A stretch of DNA of 53,709 nt from Pseudomonas sp. UBA2684 (lineage in GTDB: Bacteria > Pseudomonadota > Gammaproteobacteria > Pseudomonadales > Pseudomonadaceae), in contig DELY01000023.1 of assembly GCA_002354655.1 (NCBI GenBank), positions 1-53,709 of the forward strand. The letters are read 5' to 3'. Within the stretch, counting starts at the first letter, position 1. Each line of letters begins with the position of its first letter. The notes beneath the pieces were generated by a model. It was not told the DNA's origin, made no database searches, and was given only the letters and a program-made list of their open reading frames with translations. This document shows, piece by piece, positions 45,765 to 53,690 of this stretch. The position numbers and the translations under genes are program-made.

Positions 45765-46568
45765 CTATTTCGATCGCTCAGCCGGGCGGCGCGCGCCGGC
45801 GACCAGTTTGTCGACGATGCGCGCCGCCGCGACCATGCCAAACGTCGCGGTGACCATCATCACCGCGCCAAAACCACCGGCGCAATCGAGCTTGACCCCT
45901 TCGCCGACAAAGCCCTTGTACTGACACACCGTGCCATCGGGCTTCGGGTAGCGCAGCTGCTCGGTGGAGTAGACGCAGGGCACACTGTAGTTGCGCCCCG
46001 GGGTGCGCGAGAAGTTGTAGTCGCGGCGCAAGGTAGAACGCACCTTGGACGCCAGCGGATCGTTCCAGGCCTTGTTGAGGTCGCCGACCTGGATCTGCGT
46101 TGGGTCGATCTGCCCGCCCGCGCCGCCGGTGGTGATCACCTGGATCTTGCGCCGCTTGCACCAGGAAATCAGCGCGGCCTTGGCGTTAACGCTGTCGATG
46201 CAGTCGATCACCGCATCGAGTTGCTCGGTGATGTACTCGGCCATGGTCTCGCGGGTGACGAAATCCGTTACGGCGTGCACCACGCAGGCCGGGTTGATGC
46301 CGCGAATGCGCGCCGCCATCACCTCGACCTTGGCCTGCCCGACCGTGCTGTCCAGCGCATGCAGCTGGCGGTTGCTGTTGCTGACGCAGACATCATCCAG
46401 ATCGAACAACGAAATCTCGCCAACCCCCGAGCGCGCCAGCGCCTCGGCCGCCCAGGAACCGACGCCGCCGATGCCGACCACCGCCACGTGCGCCGCGCTC
46501 AGGCGCTCGGCACCCTCGCGGCCATACAGCCGGGCAATTCCAGCAAAGCGTTGTTCGTCGATCGGCAT
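45765..46568 (-). CDS. tcdA: tRNA threonylcarbamoyladenosine dehydratase
   Basis: E1-like (ThiF/MoeB fold) enzyme that uses ATP to cyclise t6A37 to ct6A in tRNAs; also called csdL. 267 aa. The nucleotide-binding loop VAVVGIGGVGSWAAEALARSG begins near residue 28, with DLDDVCVSNSNRQ and DCIDSVNAKAALI further on. It works with the CsdA-CsdE sulfur pair, which lies convergent just beside it. The ATG at 46568 has GAGGTG at good spacing. Confidence 0.97.
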   Translation of the reverse strand: MPIDEQRFAGIARLYGREGAERLSAAHVAVVGIGGVGSWAAEALARSGVGEISLFDLDDVCVSNSNRQLHALDSTVGQAKVEVMAARIRGINPACVVHAVTDFVTRETMAEYITEQLDAVIDCIDSVNAKAALISWCKRRKIQVITTGGAGGQIDPTQIQVGDLNKAWNDPLASKVRSTLRRDYNFSRTPGRNYSVPCVYSTEQLRYPKPDGTVCQYKGFVGEGVKLDCAGGFGAVMMVTATFGMVAAARIVDKLVAGARRPAERSK

Positions 46569-46606
46569 TTCATCACCTCAAGCACCCCGCGCACGGGCAG
46601 GCGCGC

Positions 46607-46636
46607 ATTATAGGAAGGCCGGAGCCGTCGCCCAAG
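46607..46636 (-). promoter_or_regulatory. Probable tcdA promoter
   Basis: On the minus strand TATAAT (46607-46612) is a perfect -10 hexamer with TTGGGC (46631-46636) 18 bases upstream as a partial -35. It places the transcript start about 30 bases before the tcdA ATG. Confidence 0.6.
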
Positions 46637-46748
46637 CACTGCATGCGCGCCTCGCGCCAAAGCGGATGAATGACCCTGCCTGGGGTTTACCCGGTCCAGC
46701 GGCGGTATAGTCGGCGCAGAACAACAAATGAGCCTGCCGGAGCCTGCG

Positions 46749-47900
46749 ATGCGTAACTTCAGTTTTCACAACCCGACCAAGATTCATTTTGGCGAAGGCC
46801 AGATCGCCAAACTCGGCAAGGAAATTCCCCCGGGCAGTCGCGTACTGGTCACCCACGGCGGCGGCAGCATCTTCCAGAACGGCGTATGGGCGCAGGTCGA
46901 AGCAGCCCTGGCCGGTTTCGCCGTGAGCCGCTTTGCCGGCATCGAGGCCAACCCGCAGTTCGATACCCTGGTGCGCGCCGTGGAGCAGGCCAAGCGCGAG
47001 CAGTGCGACTTTATCCTGGCAATCGGTGGCGGCTCGGTGATCGATGGCAGCAAATTTATCGCCGCGGCACTCTGCTATGCCGGCGATCCCCTCGACCTGC
47101 TCACCGGCACCCGGATCAAGGCGGCTGTGCCGCTGGCCTGCGTACTGACCCTGGCGGCCACCGGTTCGGAGAGCAACCCGCATGGCGTGGTTACCCACGT
47201 CGCGCGCCAGGAGAAACTGCCGTTCAGCAGCGCGCTGCTCTACCCGCGCTTCGCCATCCTCGACCCGCGCACCACCTTCAGCCTGCCGGCGCGGCAAATC
47301 GGCAACGGCGTGGTCGATGCCTTCGTCCACACCATCGAACAGTACCTCACCTACCCGGCCGACGCGCCGCTGCAGGATCGCTACGCCGAAGGCCTGTTGC
47401 AGACCCTGATCGAGGAAGGCCCCAAGGCCCTGGCCGACCCCGAAGACTATGCCGTGCGCGCCAACCTGATGTGGTGCGCCACCCAGGCGCTCAACGGCCT
47501 GCTCGGCTGCGGTGTGCCGCAGGATTGGGCAACGCACATGATCGGCCATGAACTGACCGCGCTGTACCACCTCGACCACGCGCAAACCCTGGCCGTGGTG
47601 CTGCCGGCGCTGCTGGCCGAACGCCGCGCGGCGAAACGCGCCAAGCTGCTGCAATACGCCGAACGCGTGTGGCACCTGCGCGACGGCGACGAAGACGCGC
47701 GCATCGATGCGGCCATCGCCGCCACGCAAGGCTTCTTCAGCCGCATGGGCGTGCCGACCACTTTGTCCGAGCACGGCCTGGATGCCGAGGTGATTCCTCA
47801 GGTGCTGGCGCAACTGCAACGCCACCAGATGACCAGCCTCGGCGAAGGCCGCGACATCGACCTGGAGGTCAGCGAGCGGATTCTCCTGCGCGCGCTGTAG
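46749..47900 (+). CDS. Iron-type alcohol dehydrogenase (YqhD-like aldehyde reductase)
   Basis: 383-aa group III metal-dependent alcohol dehydrogenase, resembling E. coli YqhD, an NADPH-dependent reductase of short and lipid-derived aldehydes. The nucleotide motif GGGSVIDGSKFIA is near 93-105. Metal ligands align with YqhD: D190, H194, H263 and H277 (GVVDAFVHTIEQY; ATHMIGHELTALYHLDHAQ). I chose the ATG at 46749, with GGAG six bases upstream; an in-frame ATG at 46728 has no ribosome site. The TAG stop belongs to a GTAG followed at once by a hairpin. Confidence 0.93.
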   Translation: MRNFSFHNPTKIHFGEGQIAKLGKEIPPGSRVLVTHGGGSIFQNGVWAQVEAALAGFAVSRFAGIEANPQFDTLVRAVEQAKREQCDFILAIGGGSVIDGSKFIAAALCYAGDPLDLLTGTRIKAAVPLACVLTLAATGSESNPHGVVTHVARQEKLPFSSALLYPRFAILDPRTTFSLPARQIGNGVVDAFVHTIEQYLTYPADAPLQDRYAEGLLQTLIEEGPKALADPEDYAVRANLMWCATQALNGLLGCGVPQDWATHMIGHELTALYHLDHAQTLAVVLPALLAERRAAKRAKLLQYAERVWHLRDGDEDARIDAAIAATQGFFSRMGVPTTLSEHGLDAEVIPQVLAQLQRHQMTSLGEGRDIDLEVSERILLRAL

Positions 47901-47930
47901 GGTCGGGCGCCGAGTGACGGCGCCGCGACC
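47897..47930. repeat. GTAG-headed hairpin at the iron-ADH stop codon
   Basis: GTAG (47897-47900, containing the stop) is followed by a stem of GGTCG-GGCGCCG with CGGCGCC-G-CGACC, 12 bp with one bulged base, around AGTGA. There is no T-run afterwards (GTCTTGG). It could be a degenerate REP copy or a terminator. The rest of the 230-base gap up to the next gene (47931-48131) shows nothing I can name. Confidence 0.55.
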
Positions 47931-48131
47931 GTCTTGGTGCGAATATCCCTCGCGAAAGCTCGGTTGTGCGAACTTCCGGGGCCTTCGCTTGATCCAACCG
48001 ACATTAGCCCGCGACACCCGGTAAACCGCGGTGGTGCGGCGCTATACAGTCAATCGGCGGGGGAGTAGCATGCGCGCCATCCGGCGTTCGTCGGCTCCTC
48101 TCTGTTCCCCCCATCGGAACCTGATACAGCT

Positions 48132-50726
48132 ATGCCTTCGCGTAAATTTGGACTCAACCTGGTCGTGGTCTTGGCGATTGCCGCCCTGTTTGCCGGTATC
48201 TGGGCGCTGTATAACCGCCCGGTGAGCGCACCGGACTGGCCCGAGCAAATCTCCGGCTATTCGTTTTCGCCGTTCCGCCAGGGGCAAAACCCGCAGACCG
48301 CCACCTACCCGAGTGACGCAGAAATGCGCGCCGACCTCGAGCTGCTGGCCAAGCAGACCGACAACATCCGCACCTACTCGGTGGACGGCCCACTCGCCGA
48401 GATCCCGCGCCTGGCCGAAGAGTTCGGCCTGCGCGTGACCCTGGGTATCTGGATCAGCCCGGACCAAGAACGCAACGAACGCGAAATCGCCAAGGCCATC
48501 GAGATTGCCAACGACTCGCGCAGCGTGGTGCGCGTGGTGGTCGGTAACGAAGCGCTGTTCCGCCGCGAAATCACCACCCAGAAGCTCATCGAATACCTCG
48601 ACCGGGTGCGTGCCGCGGTGAAAGTGCCGGTGACCACCTCGGAGCAGTGGCACATCTGGGAGGAATACCCGGAGCTGGCCAAGCACACCGACCTGATCGC
48701 CGCCCACGTGCTGCCGTACTGGGAGTTCGTGCCGATGCAGGACTCCACCCAGTTCGTCCTCGACCGCGCCCGCGACCTGAAAAAGCTGTTCCCGAAAAAA
48801 CCGCTGCTGCTCTCCGAAGTCGGCTGGCCAAGCAACGGCCGCATGCGCGGTGGCGCCGACGCCTCGCAGGCCGACCAGGCCATCTACCTGCGCACCCTGG
48901 TCAACACGCTGAACGCCCAGGGCTACAACTACTTCGTCATCGAAGCCTTCGACCAACCCTGGAAAATCAGCGACGAAGGGGCGGTGGGCGCCTATTGGGG
49001 CGTGTACAACCTCGACCGCCAGGCGAAATTCAACTTTGAAGGCCCGGTGGTGGCCATTCCGCAATGGCGCCTGCTGGCCATCGCGTCGGTGGTCATGGCC
49101 CTGCTCGCCCTGGCCCTGCTGCTAATCGACGGCAGCGCACTGCGGCAACGCGGGCGCACCTTCCTGACCTTCGTCGCCTTCGCCGGCGGCTCGGTACTGG
49201 TGTGGATCGGCTACGACTACAGCCAGCAGTACAGCACCTGGTTCAGCGTCACCGTCGGCCTGCTACTCGGCATCGGCGCCGTTGGTGTGTTCATCGTGTT
49301 GCTGACCGAGGCCCACGAACTGGCGGAAACCGTGTGGACCCGCACCCGGCGCCGGCCGTTCCAGCCGGTATCGGCCGACAGCGCCTACCGACCGAAAGTG
49401 TCGATTCACGTGCCCTGCTACAACGAGCCGCCGGAGATGGTCAAACAGACCCTCGACGCCTTGGCCAACCTCGATTATCCGGACTTCGAAGTGCTGATCA
49501 TCGACAACAACACCAAGGACCCCGCCGTGTGGGAACCGGTGCAGGCCTATTGCGAACAGCTCGGCCCGCGCTTCAAGTTCTTCCACGTGGCCCCGCTGGC
49601 CGGCTTCAAGGGCGGCGCGCTGAACTACATCCTGCCGCACACCGCGCCGGACGCCGAAGTGGTGGCGGTGATCGACTCCGACTACTGCGTCGACCGCAAC
49701 TGGCTCAAGCACATGGTGCCGCACTTCGCCGACCCGAAAATCGCCGTGGTGCAGTCGCCACAGGATTACCGCGACAGCAAGGAAAGCACCTTCAAGAAGC
49801 TCTGCTATGCCGAATACAAGGGGTTCTTCCACATCGGCATGGTCACCCGCAACGACCGCAACGCGATCATCCAGCACGGCACCATGACCATGATCCGCCG
49901 CACCGTGATGGACGAATTGCAATGGGCCGACTGGACCATCTGCGAAGACGCCGAACTCGGCCTGCGCGTGTTCAAGAAGGGCTATACCGCCGCCTACGCC
50001 TACGACAGTTTCGGCAAAGGCTTGATGCCGGACACCTTTATCGACTTCAAGAAGCAGCGCTTCCGCTGGGCCTACGGCGCGATTCAGATCATGAAGGGCC
50101 ATGCGCGCAGCCTGTTCCTCGGCAAGGATTCCGAACTCAAGCGCGGCCAGCGCTACCACTTCATCGCCGGCTGGCTGCCGTGGGTGGCCGATGGCCTGAA
50201 TATCTTCTTCACCGCCGGGGCGTTGCTCTGGTCGGCGGCGATGATCATCGTGCCGCAACGGGTCGACCCGCCGCTGCTGATCTTCGCCATCCCGCCGCTG
50301 GCGCTGTTCGTGTTCAAAGTGGCGAAGATCGTCTTCCTCTATCAGCGCGCCGTCGGCGTCAACCTGAAGGATGCCTTCTCTGCCGCGCTGGCCGGGCTGG
50401 CGTTGTCGCACACCATCGCCAAGGCGGTGCTGTATGGCTTCTTCACCACCAGCATCCCGTTCTTCCGCACGCCGAAAATGCGCAGCAGCCACGGCATGCT
50501 AGTGGCCCTGGCGGAAGCCCGCGAAGAAGTGTTCATCATGCTCCTGCTGTGGGGCGCGGCGCTCGGCATCACCATCGTCCAGGGCCTACCCAGCGCCGAC
50601 GTGAAGTTCTGGGTGGCCATGCTCCTGGTGCAGTCGTTGCCTTACCTGGCCGCACTGGTCATGGCGCTGCTCTCGTCGCTGCCCAAGCCGCAGGAACAGG
50701 CAGCGGATGAAGTAGTAGCCGTCTAG
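48132..50726 (+). CDS. ndvB: NdvB-type beta-glucan synthase: GH17 transglycosylase fused to GT2
   Basis: 864-aa membrane protein. One N-terminal helix (about 8-27) is followed by a periplasmic GH17 domain (about 40-305) with acid/base E140 (VVVGNEALF) and nucleophile E229 (LLLSEVGWPSNG). Two or three membrane helices follow (about 313-395), then a cytoplasmic GT2 domain with DNN (458-460), DSD (515-517), ED (605-606) and QRFRW (642-646), then C-terminal helices. In P. aeruginosa NdvB makes cyclic beta-1,3-linked glucans tied to biofilm antibiotic tolerance, and pseudomonad GH17 domains act as beta-1,3-glucanosyltransferases. The same function is inferred here. The ndvB-dapE-rlmA order matches that species. 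Ribosome site weak (GGAA 12 bases off). Confidence 0.92.
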   Translation: MPSRKFGLNLVVVLAIAALFAGIWALYNRPVSAPDWPEQISGYSFSPFRQGQNPQTATYPSDAEMRADLELLAKQTDNIRTYSVDGPLAEIPRLAEEFGLRVTLGIWISPDQERNEREIAKAIEIANDSRSVVRVVVGNEALFRREITTQKLIEYLDRVRAAVKVPVTTSEQWHIWEEYPELAKHTDLIAAHVLPYWEFVPMQDSTQFVLDRARDLKKLFPKKPLLLSEVGWPSNGRMRGGADASQADQAIYLRTLVNTLNAQGYNYFVIEAFDQPWKISDEGAVGAYWGVYNLDRQAKFNFEGPVVAIPQWRLLAIASVVMALLALALLLIDGSALRQRGRTFLTFVAFAGGSVLVWIGYDYSQQYSTWFSVTVGLLLGIGAVGVFIVLLTEAHELAETVWTRTRRRPFQPVSADSAYRPKVSIHVPCYNEPPEMVKQTLDALANLDYPDFEVLIIDNNTKDPAVWEPVQAYCEQLGPRFKFFHVAPLAGFKGGALNYILPHTAPDAEVVAVIDSDYCVDRNWLKHMVPHFADPKIAVVQSPQDYRDSKESTFKKLCYAEYKGFFHIGMVTRNDRNAIIQHGTMTMIRRTVMDELQWADWTICEDAELGLRVFKKGYTAAYAYDSFGKGLMPDTFIDFKKQRFRWAYGAIQIMKGHARSLFLGKDSELKRGQRYHFIAGWLPWVADGLNIFFTAGALLWSAAMIIVPQRVDPPLLIFAIPPLALFVFKVAKIVFLYQRAVGVNLKDAFSAALAGLALSHTIAKAVLYGFFTTSIPFFRTPKMRSSHGMLVALAEAREEVFIMLLLWGAALGITIVQGLPSADVKFWVAMLLVQSLPYLAALVMALLSSLPKPQEQAADEVVAV

Positions 50727-50736
50727 CCCACCCTAC
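50727..50736 (-). repeat. Solo REP-like head after ndvB
   Basis: CCCACCCTAC directly follows the ndvB stop codon; on the minus strand it reads GTAGGGTGGG, the same head as the other repeats. No pairing second arm is found, so this is a remnant or chance. Confidence 0.35.
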
Positions 50737-50755
50737 AGCCACCTGAAACAGCCTG

Positions 50756-50783
50756 ACGGCGGCCAATGGCCGCCGTTTTGCTT
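50756..50783 (+). terminator. Rho-independent terminator after ndvB
   Basis: ACGGCGGCC and GGCCGCCGT form a perfect 9-bp stem around AAT, followed by TTTTGCTTT. It lies 30 bases after ndvB and about 43 bases before dapE. Confidence 0.9.
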
Positions 50784-50825
50784 TAAGATGGCGGCCTTTC
50801 CGCTTGATGCCGCTCTGGAGCCGCA

Positions 50826-51980
50826 ATGACTGCCCTCTCCCCGACCCTGTCCCCCACCCTTGAGCTGGCCTGCGACCTGATTCGCCGCCCCTCCGTGACC
50901 CCGGTCGACGAAGGCTGCCAAGAGCTGATGATGCGCCGCCTGGCTGCCCTCGGCTTCGCGATCGAGCCGATGCGCATCGAGGAGGTGGAGAACTTCTGGG
51001 CAACCCACGGCAGCCAGGCCGGCCCCGTGCTGTGCTTCGCCGGGCACACCGACGTGGTGCCGACCGGCCCATTGCAAGCCTGGCAGCACCAGCCGTTCGA
51101 CGCGCTGATCGACGAGCAAGGCATGCTCTGCGGGCGTGGCGCGGCCGACATGAAAGGCAGCCTGGCGTCGATGATCATCGCCGTCGAACGTTTCGTCGCC
51201 GCTTACCCGGCGCACAACGGGCGCATTGCCTTCCTCATCACCAGCGACGAAGAAGGCCCGGCCCACCACGGCACCAAAGCCGTAGTCGAACGCCTGGCCG
51301 CACGCGGCGAGCGCCTGGACTGGTGCATCGTCGGCGAGCCGTCGAGCACCTCGCTGGTCGGTGACGTGGTCAAGAACGGCCGCCGCGGCTCCCTCGGCGC
51401 CACCTTGACCGTGCGCGGCGTACAGGGCCACGTGGCTTACCCACACCTGGCGAAGAACCCGATCCACCTGGCCACCCCGGCCCTCGCAGAACTGGCCGCC
51501 GAGCATTGGGACAACGGCAACGCCTTCTTCCCGCCGACCAGCTTCCAGGTGTCCAACCTCAATTCCGGCACTGGCGCGACCAACGTCATCCCGGGCGAGC
51601 TGAAGGCGGTGTTCAACTTCCGCTTCTCCACCGAATCCACGGTCGAAGGCCTGCAACAGCGGGTCAACGCGATTCTCGACAAGCACGGCCTCGACTACCA
51701 CGTGGAATGGGCGCTGTCCGGCCTGCCGTTCCTCACCGAGCCGGGCGCGCTACTCGACGCGGTAGCGGCCAGCATCAAGACGGTCACCGGCCGCGAGACC
51801 AAGCCCTCGACCTCCGGCGGCACTTCGGACGGACGTTTCATCGCCACCATGGGCACCCAGGTGGTGGAACTCGGCCCGGTCAACGCCACCATCCACCAGA
51901 TCAATGAGCGCGTGCTGGCCAGCGACCTCGATGTACTGACCGAGATTTACTACCAGACCCTGGTCAAGCTGCTGGCATGA
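50826..51980 (+). CDS. dapE: Succinyl-diaminopimelate desuccinylase
   Basis: Zinc hydrolase releasing LL-diaminopimelate and succinate; completes the succinylase route served by dapC and dapD here. 384-aa M20 peptidase fold. Metal and catalytic residues are H74 and D76 (GHTDVVP), D108 (GAADMKG) and E142-E143 (SDEEGPA). [16 protein letters not shown] and [11 protein letters not shown] are family-specific. GGAG precedes the ATG. Confidence 0.98.
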   Translation: MTALSPTLSPTLELACDLIRRPSVTPVDEGCQELMMRRLAALGFAIEPMRIEEVENFWATHGSQAGPVLCFAGHTDVVPTGPLQAWQHQPFDALIDEQGMLCGRGAADMKGSLASMIIAVERFVAAYPAHNGRIAFLITSDEEGPAHHGTKAVVERLAARGERLDWCIVGEPSSTSLVGDVVKNGRRGSLGATLTVRGVQGHVAYPHLAKNPIHLATPALAELAAEHWDNGNAFFPPTSFQVSNLNSGTGATNVIPGELKAVFNFRFSTESTVEGLQQRVNAILDKHGLDYHVEWALSGLPFLTEPGALLDAVAASIKTVTGRETKPSTSGGTSDGRFIATMGTQVVELGPVNATIHQINERVLASDLDVLTEIYYQTLVKLLA

Positions 51981-52116
51981 ACATGCCTGCTGCGCACCCC
52001 GATAGCGGCGTAGGGCGCTACTCGCTCCTCGTCTGGCTATTCGCCATGTCTCGTCGCTGTGTTGCGTCCGCCGTGTTCTCGGGGCGCTCGCAACGGCCTG
52101 TGCTTGGATTTTCCGC

Positions 52117-52920
52117 ATGCTGACCTGCCCCATCTGCCAAGGCGCCCTGAGCGCCGTCGACAACGGCGTAACCTGCCCGGCCAACCACCGCTTCGACCGC
52201 GCGCGCCAAGGCTACTTGAACCTGCTGCCGGTGCAGCACAAGAACAGCCGCGACCCCGGCGACAACGCCGCGATGGTCGACGCGCGGCGGCGCTTTCTCG
52301 ACGGCGGCCACTACGCGCCGCTGGCCAAGCGCCTGGCCGAACTGGCCGCTGGCTACGCCCCGGCACACTGGCTGGATATCGGCTGCGGCGAGGGCTATTA
52401 CACCGCGCAGATCGCCGACGCCCTGCCGGATGCCTGCGGCTACGCCCTGGATATTTCCCGCGAAGCGATCAAGCGCGGTTGCAAGCGCGCGCCCCAGCTC
52501 AGTTGGCTGGTGGCGAGCATGGCCCGCGTACCGCTGGCCGACGCCAGCTGCCAATTGCTCGCCAGCGTGTTCAGCCCGCTCGACTGGCAGGAAGCCATGC
52601 GCCTGCTCAGCCCCGGCGGCGGTCTGCTGCGCATGGGGCCGACCCGCGAGCACCTGATGGAGCTGCGCGAGAAGCTGTATGACGAAGTGCGCGACTACGA
52701 CGACCAGAAACACCTCGAACTGATCCCCGCCGGCATGCGCCTGGCGCACAGCGAAACCCTGACCTTCCGCCTCCAACTGAGCAGCAGCGAGGCCCGCGCC
52801 GACCTGCTGGCGATGACCCCGCACGGCTGGCGCGCCAGCGCCGAACGCCGCGCCGCGGTGATCGCCGAGCCCTGCGAAGTGACGGTCGCGATACGCTACG
52901 ATTGGATCGAAAAACGCTAG
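52117..52920 (+). CDS. rlmA: 23S rRNA (guanine(745)-N(1))-methyltransferase
   Basis: 267-aa SAM-dependent methyltransferase of the RlmA(I)/RrmA type. An N-terminal zinc finger has C4, C7, C20 and H24 (CPICQGAL; TCPANHRFD), then GYLNLLPVQHKNSRDPGDN, typical of the family. SAM motif I is DIGCGEG at 87-93. The TAG stop is within a CTAG that borders a MITE-like element; before that insertion the next gene would have begun about 20 bases downstream. No clear ribosome site is visible at the ATG. Confidence 0.95.
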   Translation: MLTCPICQGALSAVDNGVTCPANHRFDRARQGYLNLLPVQHKNSRDPGDNAAMVDARRRFLDGGHYAPLAKRLAELAAGYAPAHWLDIGCGEGYYTAQIADALPDACGYALDISREAIKRGCKRAPQLSWLVASMARVPLADASCQLLASVFSPLDWQEAMRLLSPGGGLLRMGPTREHLMELREKLYDEVRDYDDQKHLELIPAGMRLAHSETLTFRLQLSSSEARADLLAMTPHGWRASAERRAAVIAEPCEVTVAIRYDWIEKR

Positions 52921-53200
52921 GGTCTGTTGCCGTTTCAGCGCAAGCCGCGTTGCTGCGCAAAATCTCGCCATGGCCGGGCGGCGCTCCGCTAGGCGTAGGA
53001 CGCCGGCAATGGCCTGGGCCGGCCGCGTCTACAACAACGCGTGGCGAGATTTTCCGCGCAACCCGCAGGGCCGGGCCTGCTTTTGCGCGATACTGCGTTT
53101 CTCGACGCTCATTTGGAACAACCAAACTTCGCGTCTCGTGCCTTGCCTCGCGCCAAAGCAGGCTCCGGCACGGTCGTGATGAAACGACAACAGACCCTAG
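52917..53200. mobile_element. MITE-like element inserted between rlmA and the next gene
   Basis: 17-bp terminal inverted repeats with one mismatch, GGTCTGTTGCCGTTTCA (52921-52937) and TGAAACGACAACAGACC (53180-53196), flanked on both sides by CTAG (52917-52920 and 53197-53200). CTAG may be a 4-bp target duplication or the outer part of a 21-bp repeat. Inside is a second inverted repeat, AAAATCTCGCCA (52959-52970) and TGGCGAGATTTT (53042-53053), and a weaker one near GCCTGCTTT and AAAGCAGGC. No transposase is encoded in its roughly 276 bases. CTAG/YTAR duplications occur with IS5-type elements; that relation is a guess. Confidence 0.75.
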
Positions 53201-53221
53201 GTTCCTCAGGAAAACACCAGC

Positions 53222-53593
53222 ATGCGCCAACCGGATATCGAGATTTACCTGAAAGATGCCGACCACCTGGCCATCGCCCAGTGGCTGAGCGAAGCGCTCG
53301 GCCCCTGCACGCCCTGGCAGCAGAAAGGCCAGACCTTCAAATGCCTCGCCGGCGACATCCCGGTGACCTGGCTGCCCAAGGCCGTCGGCAAATGGCACAG
53401 CCTGTTTCTGGAAAGCGCCGCCACGCCCTGGGCCGACGACCTGACCTGCGCTCAGGCGGCGTTTGCCGCGCTCAACGTCGAAGTACGCTGCGCCCCAGGC
53501 GGTTGGCAGGAAGAGGAAAGCGACGAACAAGCCGACCGCTGGATGCGCATCAGCGCCGATGGCGTCGAGGAAATCACCTGGCGCACCGGCTGA
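53222..53593 (+). CDS. Conserved hypothetical protein
   Basis: 123-aa soluble acidic protein that I do not recognise by domain. It starts MRQPDIEIYLKDADHLAIAQWL and is tryptophan-rich (TPWQQKG, PVTWLPKAVGKWHSLFL, TPWADDLTCAQAAFAAL), with an acidic stretch EEESDEQADRWMRI and the end EEITWRTG. No signal peptide or membrane segment. AGGAA lies about ten bases before the ATG, and codon use resembles its neighbours, so it is very likely a real gene. It was probably cotranscribed with rlmA before the MITE-like element came between them. Confidence 0.8.
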   Translation: MRQPDIEIYLKDADHLAIAQWLSEALGPCTPWQQKGQTFKCLAGDIPVTWLPKAVGKWHSLFLESAATPWADDLTCAQAAFAALNVEVRCAPGGWQEEESDEQADRWMRISADGVEEITWRTG

Positions 53594-53690
53594 GCCTGCC
53601 GCCAGCTAGACGCGCCCGCGACCCCGTCATTCGCGGCCATGGGCTGAGCGCCCCTCCGCGCCGACCGAAACCGAATACACCTGCGACCCC

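Noticed and set aside
49064-50710. 548-codon frame overlapping ndvB on the same strand
   Set aside because: Arg/Pro/Gly-rich out-of-frame reading of a certain gene.
52010-52021. GTAGGGCGCTAC between dapE and rlmA as another REP copy
   Set aside because: Only a GTAG...CTAC dyad of four bases; no second arm or similarity to the other stems.
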